Source: DATJLY01 sp963773665 (GTDB lineage: Bacteria; Pseudomonadota; Alphaproteobacteria; ATCC43930; CGMCC-115725). Taken from it: a DNA stretch of 64,000 nt. Positions 51,966-61,294 of the stretch are shown here, in pieces (positions within the stretch are counted from its first letter, which is position 1; the number at the start of each line of letters is the position of its first letter). Under the pieces are notes generated by a model. It ran no database searches. It was not told the origin of the DNA and saw only the letters and a program-made list of their open reading frames with translations. The position numbers and the translations under genes are program-made. Where the stretch lies: the NCBI GenBank assembly GCA_963773665.1, contig CAVZBZ010000013.1:248001-312000 (forward strand), in the 5' to 3' direction.

Positions 51966-52472
51966 TCAGGCGAAAAGTGCAAGCAAGCCCTTGAGGATTT
52001 GCTCGGGGCGGGGCGGGCAGCCGCTTATGTGCAGAGCGACCGGGATGACGGCAGCGACGCCGCCGACGCAGGCATAGCTGCCGGCGAACATGCCGCCGGC
52101 GGCGGCGCAGTCGCCCAAGGCGACGACCCATTTGGGATCCGGCGTCGCGCGGTGGGTCCGCTCGAGCGCCTCGCGCATGTTCTTCGTCACCGGGCCGGTG
52201 ACGAGGAGCACATCGGCGTGCCGGGGCGAGGCCACGAAGCGCAGGCCGAACCGCTCGAGATCGTAAAACGCATTGCCCAGCGCCTGCATCTCGAGCTCGC
52301 AGCCGTTGCAGGAGCCGGCATCGACCGCGCGGATGGACAGACTGCGACCCAGGCGCCGCCGCGCCGCCCGGTCGAGGCCGGCCGCCAGCTCTACCATCGC
52401 CGCGTCGTCGGGCAGAGGCGCCGCCTCCGTCAGCGGCGATCGTATCATTCCCTCGAACAGTTGCTTGCGCAT
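51966..52472 (-). CDS. hyfI: HyfI-like (NuoB-like) 4Fe-4S subunit of a hydrogenase-related membrane complex
   Basis: The 168-residue small subunit coordinates the proximal [4Fe-4S] cluster next to the large subunit. Ligands are Cys55 and Cys58 in GSCNGCELE, Cys122 in LGDCAAAGG and Cys152 in ISGCPPRPE. All four are present, so the cluster should form. It is the last gene of a six-gene minus-strand operon and lies 12 bp after the large subunit gene. The SDR gene is convergent 9 bp away. Confidence 0.9.
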   Translation of the reverse strand: MRKQLFEGMIRSPLTEAAPLPDDAAMVELAAGLDRAARRRLGRSLSIRAVDAGSCNGCELEMQALGNAFYDLERFGLRFVASPRHADVLLVTGPVTKNMREALERTHRATPDPKWVVALGDCAAAGGMFAGSYACVGGVAAVIPVALHISGCPPRPEQILKGLLALFA

Positions 52473-52484
52473 GTCGGCACGCCC

Positions 52485-54005
52485 TCAGAGATCGTGGCCC
52501 GAATAGGAACAGTTGAAGGACTTGTTGCAGAGCGGGAAGTCCGCGACGATGTTGCCTTCGATGGCCGCCTCGAGCAGCGGCCATTGAAACCAGGACGGGT
52601 CGCGGAGATGGCAGCGCTCGACCGTCCCGGCGCGGCCGAGCCGCAGCCACACCAGAATGTCGCCGCGGAAGCCTTCGACGAGTGCCGCCCCTTCGACGCC
52701 GTCGCGCTGACCGAAGAGCGGCATGTCGGCGCGGATCGGCCCCGCGGGCAAGCGCTCGAGAATTTGCCCGATCAGCGCCAGGCTCTGCTCGACCTCGCGA
52801 ATGCGAATCCAGACCCGCGCATTAACGTCGCCCTCGGCGCGGATCGGGACATCGAATGTCAGCTCGCCGTAAGGCGCGTATCCGGGGCTGCGCCGCGCAT
52901 CGAACGGCCGGCCCGAGGCGCGGCCGACATAGCCTCCCGCTCCGAACTGCCGCGCAAGTTCGGGTCGAAGCACGCCGGTGCCAACGGTCCGGTCCTGGAG
53001 CGACGCGGTATTGTCGTAAAGCGCGATGAGCGCGGGGAAACGCCGCCGAGCTTCATCGACGAGCGTGGCTATGGCTGCGATCCCGTCCCTCTCCAGCTCG
53101 GCGGCAACACCGCCGGGCACCACGCAATCGCGCATCAGCCGATGACCGAAACCCGCATCGGCGGCGCGCAGCACGCGCTCGCGCAGCACGGCGCAATGCG
53201 CCTGCATCAGCGCAAATGCCGCATCGTTGCAAATGGCGCCGATATCGCCGAAATGGTTGGCAAGCCGCTCCAGCTCGGCCATCAGCGCGCGCAGCCACTG
53301 GGCCCGTGGCGGAATGTCGATGCCGAGCGCCGCCTCCGCCGCACGCGCAAAGGCGATGGCATAGGCGACCGTGCTGTCGCCGGAGGTTCGGCCGGCAAGC
53401 TTGGCGGCGCGGTCGAGGCCGGCGCCCTCCATGAGCTTTTCGATGCCCTTGTGGACGTAGCCCAGACGCTCCTCGAGCCGCACGACCGTCTCGCCGGCGG
53501 CGGTGAAGCGGAAATGTCCCGGCTCGATGATGCCGGCATGGACCGGACCCACCGGGATCTGGTGCAGGCTCTCGCCTTCGGCGGCAAGGAAGCGGTAAGG
53601 CGCGCCCGCCGGCTCGCGCGGCTGCTTCCTTGCGTCGAGCGGATGCGACACATCCCAGTTGCCGTGGTCGAGCCAGGCGCGCGTGTCCGGCGCTCCGTCC
53701 GGTTCGAGGCCGAAGAGGTCGCGGATCGTGCGCTCGAGGCGGATCGCCGGCGGATGCGCCGCGCCGACCGACGGAAAACGGCCTGCCGCACATTCGAGGC
53801 TGAGGACGGCGATGCCGGCCGTGTCGTCGAGCAGCGCCATATGCACCGCGCCGCGGTCGCCCCACAGCCCAAGCAAGGTCAGATGCCCGTCGCGAAGCGA
53901 TTCTGCGGCCTGCCGCCATGCCGCCGCATCGACGACGGCGCGCGGCCACGGGCGATGCGCATCGACCCGTCGTCCCGTTCCGATCAGCTCGCCCACGGTC
54001 GCCAT
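52485..54005 (-). CDS. hyfG: HyfG/NuoCD-like large subunit lacking the first Ni-Fe cysteine pair
   Basis: The 506-residue protein is a fusion of a NuoC-like N-terminal domain (to about 115, IRLERTIRDLFGLEPDGAPDTR) and a NuoD/hydrogenase-3-type large subunit. The region that should read RVCGICGFxHS reads KLAGRTSGDSTVAY (202-214), so the first Ni-Fe cysteine pair is absent. The C-terminus reads LCNKSFNCSYSGHDL instead of the usual DPCxxC. By the published distinction this is an Ehr (energy-converting hydrogenase-related) subunit, not a hydrogenase. It probably transfers electrons from an unidentified donor to the proton- or sodium-pumping membrane arm. Confidence 0.9.
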   Translation of the reverse strand: MATVGELIGTGRRVDAHRPWPRAVVDAAAWRQAAESLRDGHLTLLGLWGDRGAVHMALLDDTAGIAVLSLECAAGRFPSVGAAHPPAIRLERTIRDLFGLEPDGAPDTRAWLDHGNWDVSHPLDARKQPREPAGAPYRFLAAEGESLHQIPVGPVHAGIIEPGHFRFTAAGETVVRLEERLGYVHKGIEKLMEGAGLDRAAKLAGRTSGDSTVAYAIAFARAAEAALGIDIPPRAQWLRALMAELERLANHFGDIGAICNDAAFALMQAHCAVLRERVLRAADAGFGHRLMRDCVVPGGVAAELERDGIAAIATLVDEARRRFPALIALYDNTASLQDRTVGTGVLRPELARQFGAGGYVGRASGRPFDARRSPGYAPYGELTFDVPIRAEGDVNARVWIRIREVEQSLALIGQILERLPAGPIRADMPLFGQRDGVEGAALVEGFRGDILVWLRLGRAGTVERCHLRDPSWFQWPLLEAAIEGNIVADFPLCNKSFNCSYSGHDL

Positions 54006-54018
54006 GCCGGTTGCAGCC

Positions 54019-55470
54019 CTATCCCAGAAGAGTTGCGATGTGCTGGAACCAGATCACGAGCTGCGGCGGCAGGTAGATGCCGGCGGCGAAAACCAGCGCC
54101 AGATGCGCGAACAGCGGGACATAGGAGGCCTCGACCGGCGCCGTGCCGCCGCGCGGCTCGCCGAAAGCGATGCCGTTCAGCCGCCAGAACAGCGCGCCAA
54201 GAGCGATCAGCAGGCCGAAGACGAGCGGAATGGCGAGCAGCGGCGCGCGCGTGAAGGTCGAGCTCACGATCAGGAACTCGCTCATGAAGATCCCCGGCGG
54301 CGGCAACCCGGCGATCGCCACGACGCCGAGGACGAGGCTCCAGCCGAGCCAGGGATGGGTCTCGGTGAGGCCGCCGATCTCGCTGATGCGCTGCGTGCCC
54401 TTGACCTGCGCGATGTGGCCGACGGCGAAGAAGATGCCCGACTTGGTGAGGCTGTGCATGGTCATGTGCAGGAGCCCGGCGAAATTCGCCAAGGGTCCCC
54501 CCATGCCAAAGGCGAAAACGATGATCCCCATGTGCTCGATCGACGAATAGGCGAACATCCGCTTGATGTCGCGCCGGCGGTACAGCATGAACGCCGCGAA
54601 GACGAGCGAGACGAGCCCCAAGGTCACCATCAGCGGTCCCGGCGCAAGCGCCGCTTTATTGGCCGTCATCAGCATCTTGAAGCGCAGCACCGCATAAAGT
54701 GCGACATTGAGCAGAAGTCCCGAAAGCACCGCCGAGATCGGCGTCGGTCCTTCGGCATGGGCATCGGGCAGCCAGGCATGGAGCGGCGCGAGGCCGACCT
54801 TGGTGCCGTAGCCGAGGAGCAGGAAGACGAAGGCGACGTTCAGCAGCGCCGGATCGAAGGCCGCGGCGCGGGCCTGCAGCTCGGTCCATACCATGGAGTG
54901 AAGGCCTTCGCCGATCACCGGCTCGGCTGCGACATAGACGAGGATGGTGCCGAACAGCGCGAGCGCGATGCCGACGCTGCCGAGGATGAAGTATTTCCAG
55001 GCCGCCTCGAGCGCTTCGTGGGTGCGATAGATGCCGACCATCATGACGGTGGTCAGCGTGGCAATCTCGATCGCGACCCACATGAGCCCGATATTGTTCG
55101 CCAAAAGCGCCAGGTTCATGGCGAACATCAGGATCTGATACATGGCGTGATAGAAGCGCAGATAGCCGGGCTTCAGCCGGCCGATCCGGAGCTCGTGCGC
55201 GACGTAGCTCGCGCTGAAGACGCTGGTGGTGAAGCCGACGAAGGTGCTGAGGGCGATGAAGACGATGTTGAGGTCGTCGACGAGCAGATAGGGGCTCGGC
55301 GCCGGATGGGGCACGAAGAGCAGCGACAGCGCCGCGACCAGCGTCAGGCCTGCGGCCACGACATTGAGGCGCGCGCCGAAGCGGTAGCCCGGCAGGCAGG
55401 CGAGCACCACCGCCGAGCCAAGCGGGATAAGCAACACGGCATCCGGCATGCCGATTGAAACGCCGATCAT
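54019..55470 (-). CDS. hyfF: HyfF-like antiporter-type membrane subunit
   Basis: The 483-residue proton-translocating subunit is of the NuoL/M/N (Mrp antiporter) kind. It has about 13-14 helices and the conserved core motifs LLLGYGTKVGLAPLHAWLPDAHAEGPTPISAVLSG and MFAYSSIEHMGIIVF, with conserved lysines in TKVGLAP and TKSGIFF. The start overlaps the upstream hyfE gene by 4 bp (ATGA). Confidence 0.93.
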   Translation of the reverse strand: MIGVSIGMPDAVLLIPLGSAVVLACLPGYRFGARLNVVAAGLTLVAALSLLFVPHPAPSPYLLVDDLNIVFIALSTFVGFTTSVFSASYVAHELRIGRLKPGYLRFYHAMYQILMFAMNLALLANNIGLMWVAIEIATLTTVMMVGIYRTHEALEAAWKYFILGSVGIALALFGTILVYVAAEPVIGEGLHSMVWTELQARAAAFDPALLNVAFVFLLLGYGTKVGLAPLHAWLPDAHAEGPTPISAVLSGLLLNVALYAVLRFKMLMTANKAALAPGPLMVTLGLVSLVFAAFMLYRRRDIKRMFAYSSIEHMGIIVFAFGMGGPLANFAGLLHMTMHSLTKSGIFFAVGHIAQVKGTQRISEIGGLTETHPWLGWSLVLGVVAIAGLPPPGIFMSEFLIVSSTFTRAPLLAIPLVFGLLIALGALFWRLNGIAFGEPRGGTAPVEASYVPLFAHLALVFAAGIYLPPQLVIWFQHIATLLG

Positions 55471-56129
55471 CGCCGCTCTCCCCGGAACTGGTCGAGCGCC
55501 CGCAGGTCGACGGTGTCGAAGCGCTCACGAATGCGAAAGAGGAAGATGCCGATGACGATGAAGGCGATGAGGATCGAGAAGGCGACGCTGATCTCGACCA
55601 CGAGCGGCATGCCCCTGGCGCCGGTCGCGGCGAGCACCAACCCATTCTCGAGCGACATGAAGCCTACGACCTGGCCCACCGCATTGCGCCGCGACACCAT
55701 GAGCAGGAGGCCAAGCAGCACGACGGCGAGGGCAAAGGCGAGGTCCTCGCGCTCGATCGGCGCCGCCCCGCCGGTCACCCGCAGCATGACCACCATCGAC
55801 AGCGCCACGAGCGCCATGCCGGCCAGCATGGTCAGGCCGATGCCGACCACCGTCTCGACCTCGCGGTGGATGCCCAGCCGCTCGACGATCCGCCGCAGCG
55901 CCACGGGAATGAGAATGGCCTTGAAGCCGAGCGCGATCGCCGCCGTGACATAGAGATGCGGCGCATCCTGGATGAACGCCTGCCAGGCAACCGACAGCGC
56001 CAGCACCAGCGCGTGCATGGCATAGACGTTGAGCAGCGCCAGGATGCGGTCCTGATAGAGCAGCGCGAAGCTTACCAGCACGAGCCCGCCGGCGAGAAGA
56101 TGCGCAATATCGAAATCGAGATGTTCCAT
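55467..56129 (-). CDS. hyfE: HyfE-like membrane subunit (NuoK-related)
   Basis: The 220-residue, six-to-seven-helix protein carries the NuoK-like end (MSLENGLVLAATGARGMPLVVEISVAFSILIAFIVIGIF, with a conserved Glu in the helix). It has the extra N-terminal helices typical of HyfE. It begins directly after the hyfC stop (adjacent codons). Confidence 0.92.
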   Translation of the reverse strand: MEHLDFDIAHLLAGGLVLVSFALLYQDRILALLNVYAMHALVLALSVAWQAFIQDAPHLYVTAAIALGFKAILIPVALRRIVERLGIHREVETVVGIGLTMLAGMALVALSMVVMLRVTGGAAPIEREDLAFALAVVLLGLLLMVSRRNAVGQVVGFMSLENGLVLAATGARGMPLVVEISVAFSILIAFIVIGIFLFRIRERFDTVDLRALDQFRGERR

Positions 56130-57086
56130 CTAGAAGATCGCCGAGACGAAGCGCAGGAGCGCGCCGAGCAATCCGAGCATCAAGGCAGCGCCCAGGAACT
56201 GGGGCACGCGAAAGACCCGCATCTTGGCGATGGCGGTCTCGAAAATCGCCAGCATGACGCCGCCGACGGCGAGCTTTGCCACGTAGGCCGTCACGCCGGC
56301 GAGCGCCGGCGCGAGGCCCACATCCGCCGGGGCCAGGCCCCAGGGGGTGAAGAGGCAGGCGATCATCGAGATGTAGAGCAGCAGCTTGAGCGCGGAGGCG
56401 AGCTCGATGAGGGCCAGGTGCCGCCCGGAATATTCGAGCACCATCGCCTCGTGCACCATGGTGAGCTCCAGATGCGTTGCCGGGTTGTCGACCGGAATGC
56501 GCGCGTTCTCGGCGATCGCCACGATGACGAGGGCGATGAGCGCCAGCCCCAGCGAGACACGCAACCCTTCTGCCCCCGATTGCATGAAGCCGGCGATCGT
56601 CGAAAGCTCGGTCGAGCCGGCGATCAACGCGAGGGTGAACACGATCATCATCATGGCCGGCTCGGCGAGCGAGGCGATCATCATCTCGCGGCTCGATCCG
56701 ATGCCGCCGAAGCTGGTGCCGACATCCATGCCGGCCAGCGCCAGGAAGAAGCGCGCGCTGGCCAGGAGCGCGATGATGACGATGAGATCGGCCGACCAGC
56801 TGAACATGAGCCCGGTGGCGAAGGTCGGCACCAATGCTGCGGCGACCCAGGTCGCCGCGAAGATCAGATAGGGCGTGACGCGGAACAGCCAGCTCGCGTT
56901 CTCCGCCAGCACGACCTCCTTGCGCAGGAGCCGCAACAGGTCGCGATAGGGCTGGACGATCGGCGCGCCGCGGCGGCGCAACAGGCGCGCCTTCACCTTG
57001 CGCACGAGCCCGACCAGCGCCGGCGCCAGCAGCAGCACCAGCAGCATCTCCACGCCCTGGATGGCGAGATCGCGGATCACAGCCAT
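56130..57086 (-). CDS. hyfC: HyfC/HycD-like membrane subunit (NuoH-related)
   Basis: The 318-residue protein has about eight helices. The NuoH signature loops are RRGAPIVQPYRDLLRLLRKE and ARIPVDNPATHLELTMVHEAMVLEYSG, which carries the conserved acidic residues of the quinone/proton channel base. It connects the electron-transfer arm to the antiporter subunits. ATG 57086 overlaps the hyfB end by 10 bp. Confidence 0.93.
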   Translation of the reverse strand: MAVIRDLAIQGVEMLLVLLLAPALVGLVRKVKARLLRRRGAPIVQPYRDLLRLLRKEVVLAENASWLFRVTPYLIFAATWVAAALVPTFATGLMFSWSADLIVIIALLASARFFLALAGMDVGTSFGGIGSSREMMIASLAEPAMMMIVFTLALIAGSTELSTIAGFMQSGAEGLRVSLGLALIALVIVAIAENARIPVDNPATHLELTMVHEAMVLEYSGRHLALIELASALKLLLYISMIACLFTPWGLAPADVGLAPALAGVTAYVAKLAVGGVMLAIFETAIAKMRVFRVPQFLGAALMLGLLGALLRFVSAIF

Positions 57087-59089
57087 ACCGCCAGCACCAG
57101 GAGTAGCAGCACGAGCGCGAAGAAGACGAAGGTCAGGTAGCGCCGGATGGTCAGGAACTGGAGATGGTTGAGGTGCTCCGCGGCAAAGCTCACCGCCCAG
57201 GAAATCGGCGCGTAGATCCATTCCCAGACGAGATCGCGCAGCTCGACGTGAAGCACCGCCGCACCCATGCCGCCGGGCGGCGGCATCTCGACGCGCTCGC
57301 GGGCGCGGAATACGACGGTGCCGTAAACCCGGCGGATCGGCTGCGCGAAGCTGCCGGCGGTGTATTGCGTCATCGGGCTCGGATCGGGATAGCCGCAATC
57401 CCACGGCGCCGACCGCCGCAGCGCGCGCGAGGCCAGCCGATGGATCGCGCCGACCGAGAGCAGCGCCGCAAGCGCGATGAAGACGAAGACCAAGAGGCCG
57501 TCATAGGAACTGCGGCTCGCGGTGATCGGCACAATCGCGAGCCAGGGCGTCGCCGACTGTGCCGGCATGTGGCCTGCGATCAGGCTTTGCGTCAGCGGCG
57601 CCAGCGCGTCGATCACCGGCCCGGGCAGGATGCCGGCGAGGAGGCAGAGCGCGGCGAGGAACAGCATGGCCGCAAGCGAGAGGCGATCGGCCTCCGCCGC
57701 CTTTGCCACCGCCGGCGTTCGCGGCCGGCCGAGGAAAGTGACGCCGAAGGCCTTGACGAAGCACGCCGCGGCAAGCGCGGCCGACAGCGCCAGCACGGCG
57801 CCGACGGCGGGGATCAGGATTTTGAGGCCCCATTGCGGCAGCATCGGGCTCAGCAGGATGGCCTGGAACGTCAGCCACTCGGAGACGAAGCCGTTGAGCG
57901 GCGGCAGGGCCGAGATGGCGACGCAGCCGACCAGGAAGGCGAAGCTCGCCAGCGGCATGCGGTGAATGAGACCGCCCAGGCGATCCATGTCGCGCTCGCC
58001 CGTGCCGGTCAGCACCGCGCCGGCGCCGAAGAACAGCAGGCTCTTGAACAGCGAATGATTGAGGACGTGGAACAGCGCCGCGGTGAGCGCCAGCGCCGCG
58101 GCCGCGTTCATGTCATTCGCACGGAAGCCGAGCGCCAGACCGAGGCCGATGAAGATGATGCCGATATTCTCGACCGTGTGATAGGCCAGGAGCCGCTTCA
58201 GATCGTGCTGCATCAGGGCATAGAGCACGCCGAGCAAGGTGGTGGCGGCGGCCAGCCCCAGCACGATCATGCTCGACCACCAGCTCGGCGCGCCGAGCAG
58301 GTCGAAGACGATGCGGATAAAGCCGTAGACGGCGACCTTGGTCATGATCCCGCTCATCAGCGCCGAGACATGGCTCGGCGCGGCCGGATGGGCGAGCGGC
58401 AGCCAGACATGGAGCGGCACCAGCCCGGCCTTCGATCCGGCCCCCAGGAGCACGAGCGCGAGCGTGAGCGCCGCGATCGCGGGCGGATGGTGCCCTGCGC
58501 GCATTGCGGCAAAGGCATAGCCGCCCTCGGGGCCGGCGAGCAGGCCGAAGGCGAGCAGCAGCGCCAGCGTTCCGAAGCTCGCCATGACCAGATAGATGAA
58601 GCCGGCGCGCGCATTGTCGGCTTCGCGGTGATGCGCCATGACCAGCGCCCACGAGCTCAGCGACATGAACTCCCAGCACAGCAGGAAGGTGAAGGCGTCA
58701 TCGGCAAGGACGACGAGGTTCATCCCGGCGAGGAACGCCGGATAGAACGGCAGTACGCGATGCGGCGCGGACTCATGACGCCCGTGGCCGAGCGCATAGA
58801 GGCTCGCAGCAAGGCCGCCGAGATTGACGACCGTAAGAAAGAACGAGGCGAGCGCATCGACGCGGAAATGCGCGCCGAGCCACGGCAGTCCCAGCGGCAG
58901 CACGATCGCCGGCGCGTCCGCGCCGCCCGCGATCAGGTGGGTAAGCGCGGCGGCGAACGCGACCGCCGAAGCCGCCAGGCACGCGCCATAGACGAGCGGC
59001 GTTCCGGCCGGCGATCGCGCCGTTGCGATGCCGATGATCGACGTGGCGAGAAATGCAGCCACGCACCAGAGCGTAATGACAACCGGCAT
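57077..59089 (-). CDS. hyfB: HyfB-like antiporter-type membrane subunit (NuoL-related)
   Basis: The 670-residue, roughly 16-helix protein contains SKAGLVPLHVWLPLAHPAAPSHVSALMSG and LLAYHTVENIGIIFIGLG, the NuoL/HyfB core, and the cytoplasmic end APWDCGYPDPSPMTQYTAGSFAQPIRRVYG typical of HyfB/HycC. It is the first gene of the operon hyfB-C-E-F-G-I. The polyferredoxin subunits (HyfA/HyfH) and Ni-Fe maturation genes of true hydrogenase operons are absent here. Confidence 0.94.
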   Translation of the reverse strand: MPVVITLWCVAAFLATSIIGIATARSPAGTPLVYGACLAASAVAFAAALTHLIAGGADAPAIVLPLGLPWLGAHFRVDALASFFLTVVNLGGLAASLYALGHGRHESAPHRVLPFYPAFLAGMNLVVLADDAFTFLLCWEFMSLSSWALVMAHHREADNARAGFIYLVMASFGTLALLLAFGLLAGPEGGYAFAAMRAGHHPPAIAALTLALVLLGAGSKAGLVPLHVWLPLAHPAAPSHVSALMSGIMTKVAVYGFIRIVFDLLGAPSWWSSMIVLGLAAATTLLGVLYALMQHDLKRLLAYHTVENIGIIFIGLGLALGFRANDMNAAAALALTAALFHVLNHSLFKSLLFFGAGAVLTGTGERDMDRLGGLIHRMPLASFAFLVGCVAISALPPLNGFVSEWLTFQAILLSPMLPQWGLKILIPAVGAVLALSAALAAACFVKAFGVTFLGRPRTPAVAKAAEADRLSLAAMLFLAALCLLAGILPGPVIDALAPLTQSLIAGHMPAQSATPWLAIVPITASRSSYDGLLVFVFIALAALLSVGAIHRLASRALRRSAPWDCGYPDPSPMTQYTAGSFAQPIRRVYGTVVFRARERVEMPPPGGMGAAVLHVELRDLVWEWIYAPISWAVSFAAEHLNHLQFLTIRRYLTFVFFALVLLLLVLAVWL

Positions 59090-59163
59090 TCGCGCTTACC
59101 TTCGCTGCCCGGCGGTCACGAACACGCCCACGGAAATGGAATGGCTCACGATCGATCCCGCGC

Positions 59164-59409
59164 TCAGGACTTGAGGCGTACGCCACGGCCGCCGGGCTGG
59201 CTCGCGGCGCTCTCGCCGATGAGCTCGATGCCGGCGGCGTCGAGCGCGGCGACCAGCTTCATCAGCGAATCCACGTTGCCGCGGATCACGCCGTCGCTGG
59301 CCTCCATGCGCTGGATCGTCGGGACGGAGAGATCCGAAAGCTCCGCGAGCTTGCGCTGATCGATGCCGAGCAGCGCACGCGCTGCACGCAGCTGTGCTGC
59401 AGAAACCAT
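59164..59409 (-). CDS. XRE-family helix-turn-helix regulator (81 aa)
   Basis: This is a single HTH domain: AQLRAARALLGIDQRKLAEL, then SDLSVPTIQRMEASDG, followed by LMKLVAALDAAGIELIGE. This short form is common for transcription factors next to the operon they control. It is encoded 74 bp upstream of hyfB on the same strand and may regulate, or be cotranscribed with, the hyf-like genes. An AT-rich stretch at 59410-59465 with CATATG-centred sequence is a likely promoter and autoregulatory site. Confidence 0.87.
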   Translation of the reverse strand: MVSAAQLRAARALLGIDQRKLAELSDLSVPTIQRMEASDGVIRGNVDSLMKLVAALDAAGIELIGESAASQPGGRGVRLKS

Positions 59410-59558
59410 GTGTAGAACATCACTTATGCGTTATTTCCCATTAAAGTTCACTGCTATCATATGCAATGAAGGGATTCAAGTACCAATCGATCGATGGCCG
59501 AGGCGCGCGCCGTGGCAGAACGGCCCCGATAACGCGAACGCAAAACTTGTGGCCCGCC

Positions 59559-60566
59559 TTATGGGATGTAGTCGTCGCTCGAAAGCCCATCATAGGACGC
59601 GAGCTTGTCCTTGGGATCGAGCAGCTTCGCCTCGATATTGACCTTCTCGGAATTCTCGAGGCCTTTGACCGCGACGTGCAAATCCTTGGTGTGCGCGGGT
59701 GCCACGACGCGCCAGGCGGCTTCGAGGAGCTCGGGCTTCATCGGCTTGAAGCGGTTTTGCAGGATGCGGAGCGCTTCGTCCGGCTGGTCGCGGATCATCT
59801 CGTTGGCGCGCGCCAAGGCGCGCACGACGCGCAGGCACATGTCGCGTCGGGATCGGCACGTGTCGGGCTTCGTAATGACGAGGCCGCTGGCGAAGGGCAG
59901 GATGTCGGGCGCAGCGCCCTGGGCCGCGCTCGCGAACATCGATGCTGCACCGGTGAGAACCGCCTCGGTCGTATAGGGCAACGACGTCGTGAAGCCGTCG
60001 ACCGCCTTCGTCAGGAGCGCCGGCAGCATCGCCGGCGGGTCCATCGGCGCGATGCGCACATCGGTCTCGGGGTCGAGGCCGCCGCGCGCCGCGACGAAGC
60101 GCTCCCACGCATGCACAATGGAGCCCACGCCCTGGATCGCGATCGTCTTGCCCTTGAGGAGCCGCCCGCGCTCGGCAAGCGACATGCGGTCGTCGATCTT
60201 GAGCGCGTCGTACACGTCCTTGCGCAGGACCAGCTCGACCATCGGCCGGTCCATCAGATTGGCGATCGCCAGCAGCCTTTGTCCGTGCGCCGCCGCGCGC
60301 AGAAACACCGGCCCGGTGCCGACCGTGAAATCGGCGCTGCCGTTGATGACGGCGTTTACGGACGCGACGCCGACCAGGATGGGCAGCGTGACGGCGAGCC
60401 CCTCGTCCTTGTAGTAGCCCGCGTCCTCGGCGAGGAACGGCGCGCTGAAGGTGAGGGTTGCCGCCGGCAGCGCGATGACGACAGGGCTCGGCGCTTGCGC
60501 CCGGCCCGCAAACGGCAAAAGAACCGCGGCGAGGATCGCCAGCGCGCGGATGCCGCGCATGGTCAT
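59559..60566 (-). CDS. Periplasmic substrate-binding protein, NMT1/SsuA-like
   Basis: The 335 residues have a signal peptide (MRGIRALAILAAVLLPFAGRAQA). The type-2 periplasmic binding fold shows FSAPFLAEDAGYYKDEGLAVTLP, GSADFTVGTGPVFLRAAAHG, GKTIAIQGVGSIVHAW and MLPALLTKAVDGFTTSLPYT. This resembles binding proteins for sulfonates, nitrate or the thiamine precursor HMP. The start overlaps the stop of the upstream gene (ATGA), so the two are translationally coupled. No permease or ATPase gene is next to it. Confidence 0.9.
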   Translation of the reverse strand: MTMRGIRALAILAAVLLPFAGRAQAPSPVVIALPAATLTFSAPFLAEDAGYYKDEGLAVTLPILVGVASVNAVINGSADFTVGTGPVFLRAAAHGQRLLAIANLMDRPMVELVLRKDVYDALKIDDRMSLAERGRLLKGKTIAIQGVGSIVHAWERFVAARGGLDPETDVRIAPMDPPAMLPALLTKAVDGFTTSLPYTTEAVLTGAASMFASAAQGAAPDILPFASGLVITKPDTCRSRRDMCLRVVRALARANEMIRDQPDEALRILQNRFKPMKPELLEAAWRVVAPAHTKDLHVAVKGLENSEKVNIEAKLLDPKDKLASYDGLSSDDYIP

Positions 60567-61294
60567 TCCGGAACGGCGGCGATCGCCTCGGCCAATTGTC
60601 CCTTCCACACCCGGTCGAGGACCCAGCTTTCGCGCGCCCCTTCGAGAATGAGCTGGCGATCGGCCTCGCTCGTGGCGTGGTGCTCGATCACATCGAACAC
60701 CAGATTGGCGTGGCGCACGTCGGCCGCCATGTGCTCGACATTGGACGGCTGCTTCTCGAACGAGATGCCGGCCTCGTCGCGGAACTTGTGCGCCATGCGG
60801 TGCGCCATGCCGCCGCCCTTGACGATCTCGTCGGAATTGCTGATTTCGAGGCATCCCGCCGCCGCCACCGCCTTCTGCCACGGGCCGCGCAGCGCGATGT
60901 AGCGCCACGCATAGCAGCAGGTGAGGCAGCCGTCGCTCGGGCCCGTGCGCTCGAAATCCTGGCGCGTCAGGCCGATCGCCTCGCCCTCGCGGATGCTGAG
61001 CTCGTAGTGGTCGGGCAGGCCGCGCTCGCGGTCGCCGTCGAGCTCCTCGCGCTCGTGCTCCCAAATGAGCTTCTTGACGCCGATCGGCGCGATCATCTGC
61101 GCCCCGGCCCAGGCCTCGCGCCGGTTCATGGTCCAATGCGTGCGCTGCAGGACATAGACCGCGGCGCGCGCCCGGTTCATGCGCAGCGACAAGAGCCGTT
61201 TGAATTGCGGCGAATCGAACTGGGCGTTCGCCATCTCGCAAAGCTGCCGCTTCAAGGTCTCGACGGCGTCGCGCGATTGCAGAACCGTGGCCAT
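60563..61294 (-). CDS. Haem-oxygenase-like fold protein (TenA / iron-containing redox enzyme group)
   Basis: The 243 residues are all-helical: FKRLLSLRMNRARAAVYVLQRTHWTMNRREAW, LIWEHEREELDG, DHYELSIREGEAIGLT, and SWVLDRVWKGQLAE. Histidine and glutamate placement is like that of diiron or TenA-type enzymes. A cysteine-rich segment (GCLTCCYAWRY) is unusual. Coupling to the NMT1-like binding protein suggests one substrate for both; a TenA-like role on thiamine-related pyrimidines is possible but unproven. ATG 61294 has GGGGAGGG upstream. Confidence 0.75.
   Translation of the reverse strand: MATVLQSRDAVETLKRQLCEMANAQFDSPQFKRLLSLRMNRARAAVYVLQRTHWTMNRREAWAGAQMIAPIGVKKLIWEHEREELDGDRERGLPDHYELSIREGEAIGLTRQDFERTGPSDGCLTCCYAWRYIALRGPWQKAVAAAGCLEISNSDEIVKGGGMAHRMAHKFRDEAGISFEKQPSNVEHMAADVRHANLVFDVIEHHATSEADRQLILEGARESWVLDRVWKGQLAEAIAAVPE

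Noticed and set aside
51966..59089. Calling the operon an active hydrogenase 4 or respiratory complex I
   Set aside because: The first Ni-Fe cysteine pair is missing, and the subunit set and NuoC/D sequence do not match complex I.
53659..59359. Very long plus-strand frames (599, 561 and 731 codons) opposite the hyf-like operon
   Set aside because: They are rich in Arg/Asp/Gln/His as expected for the reverse of membrane-protein codons, and have no domain.
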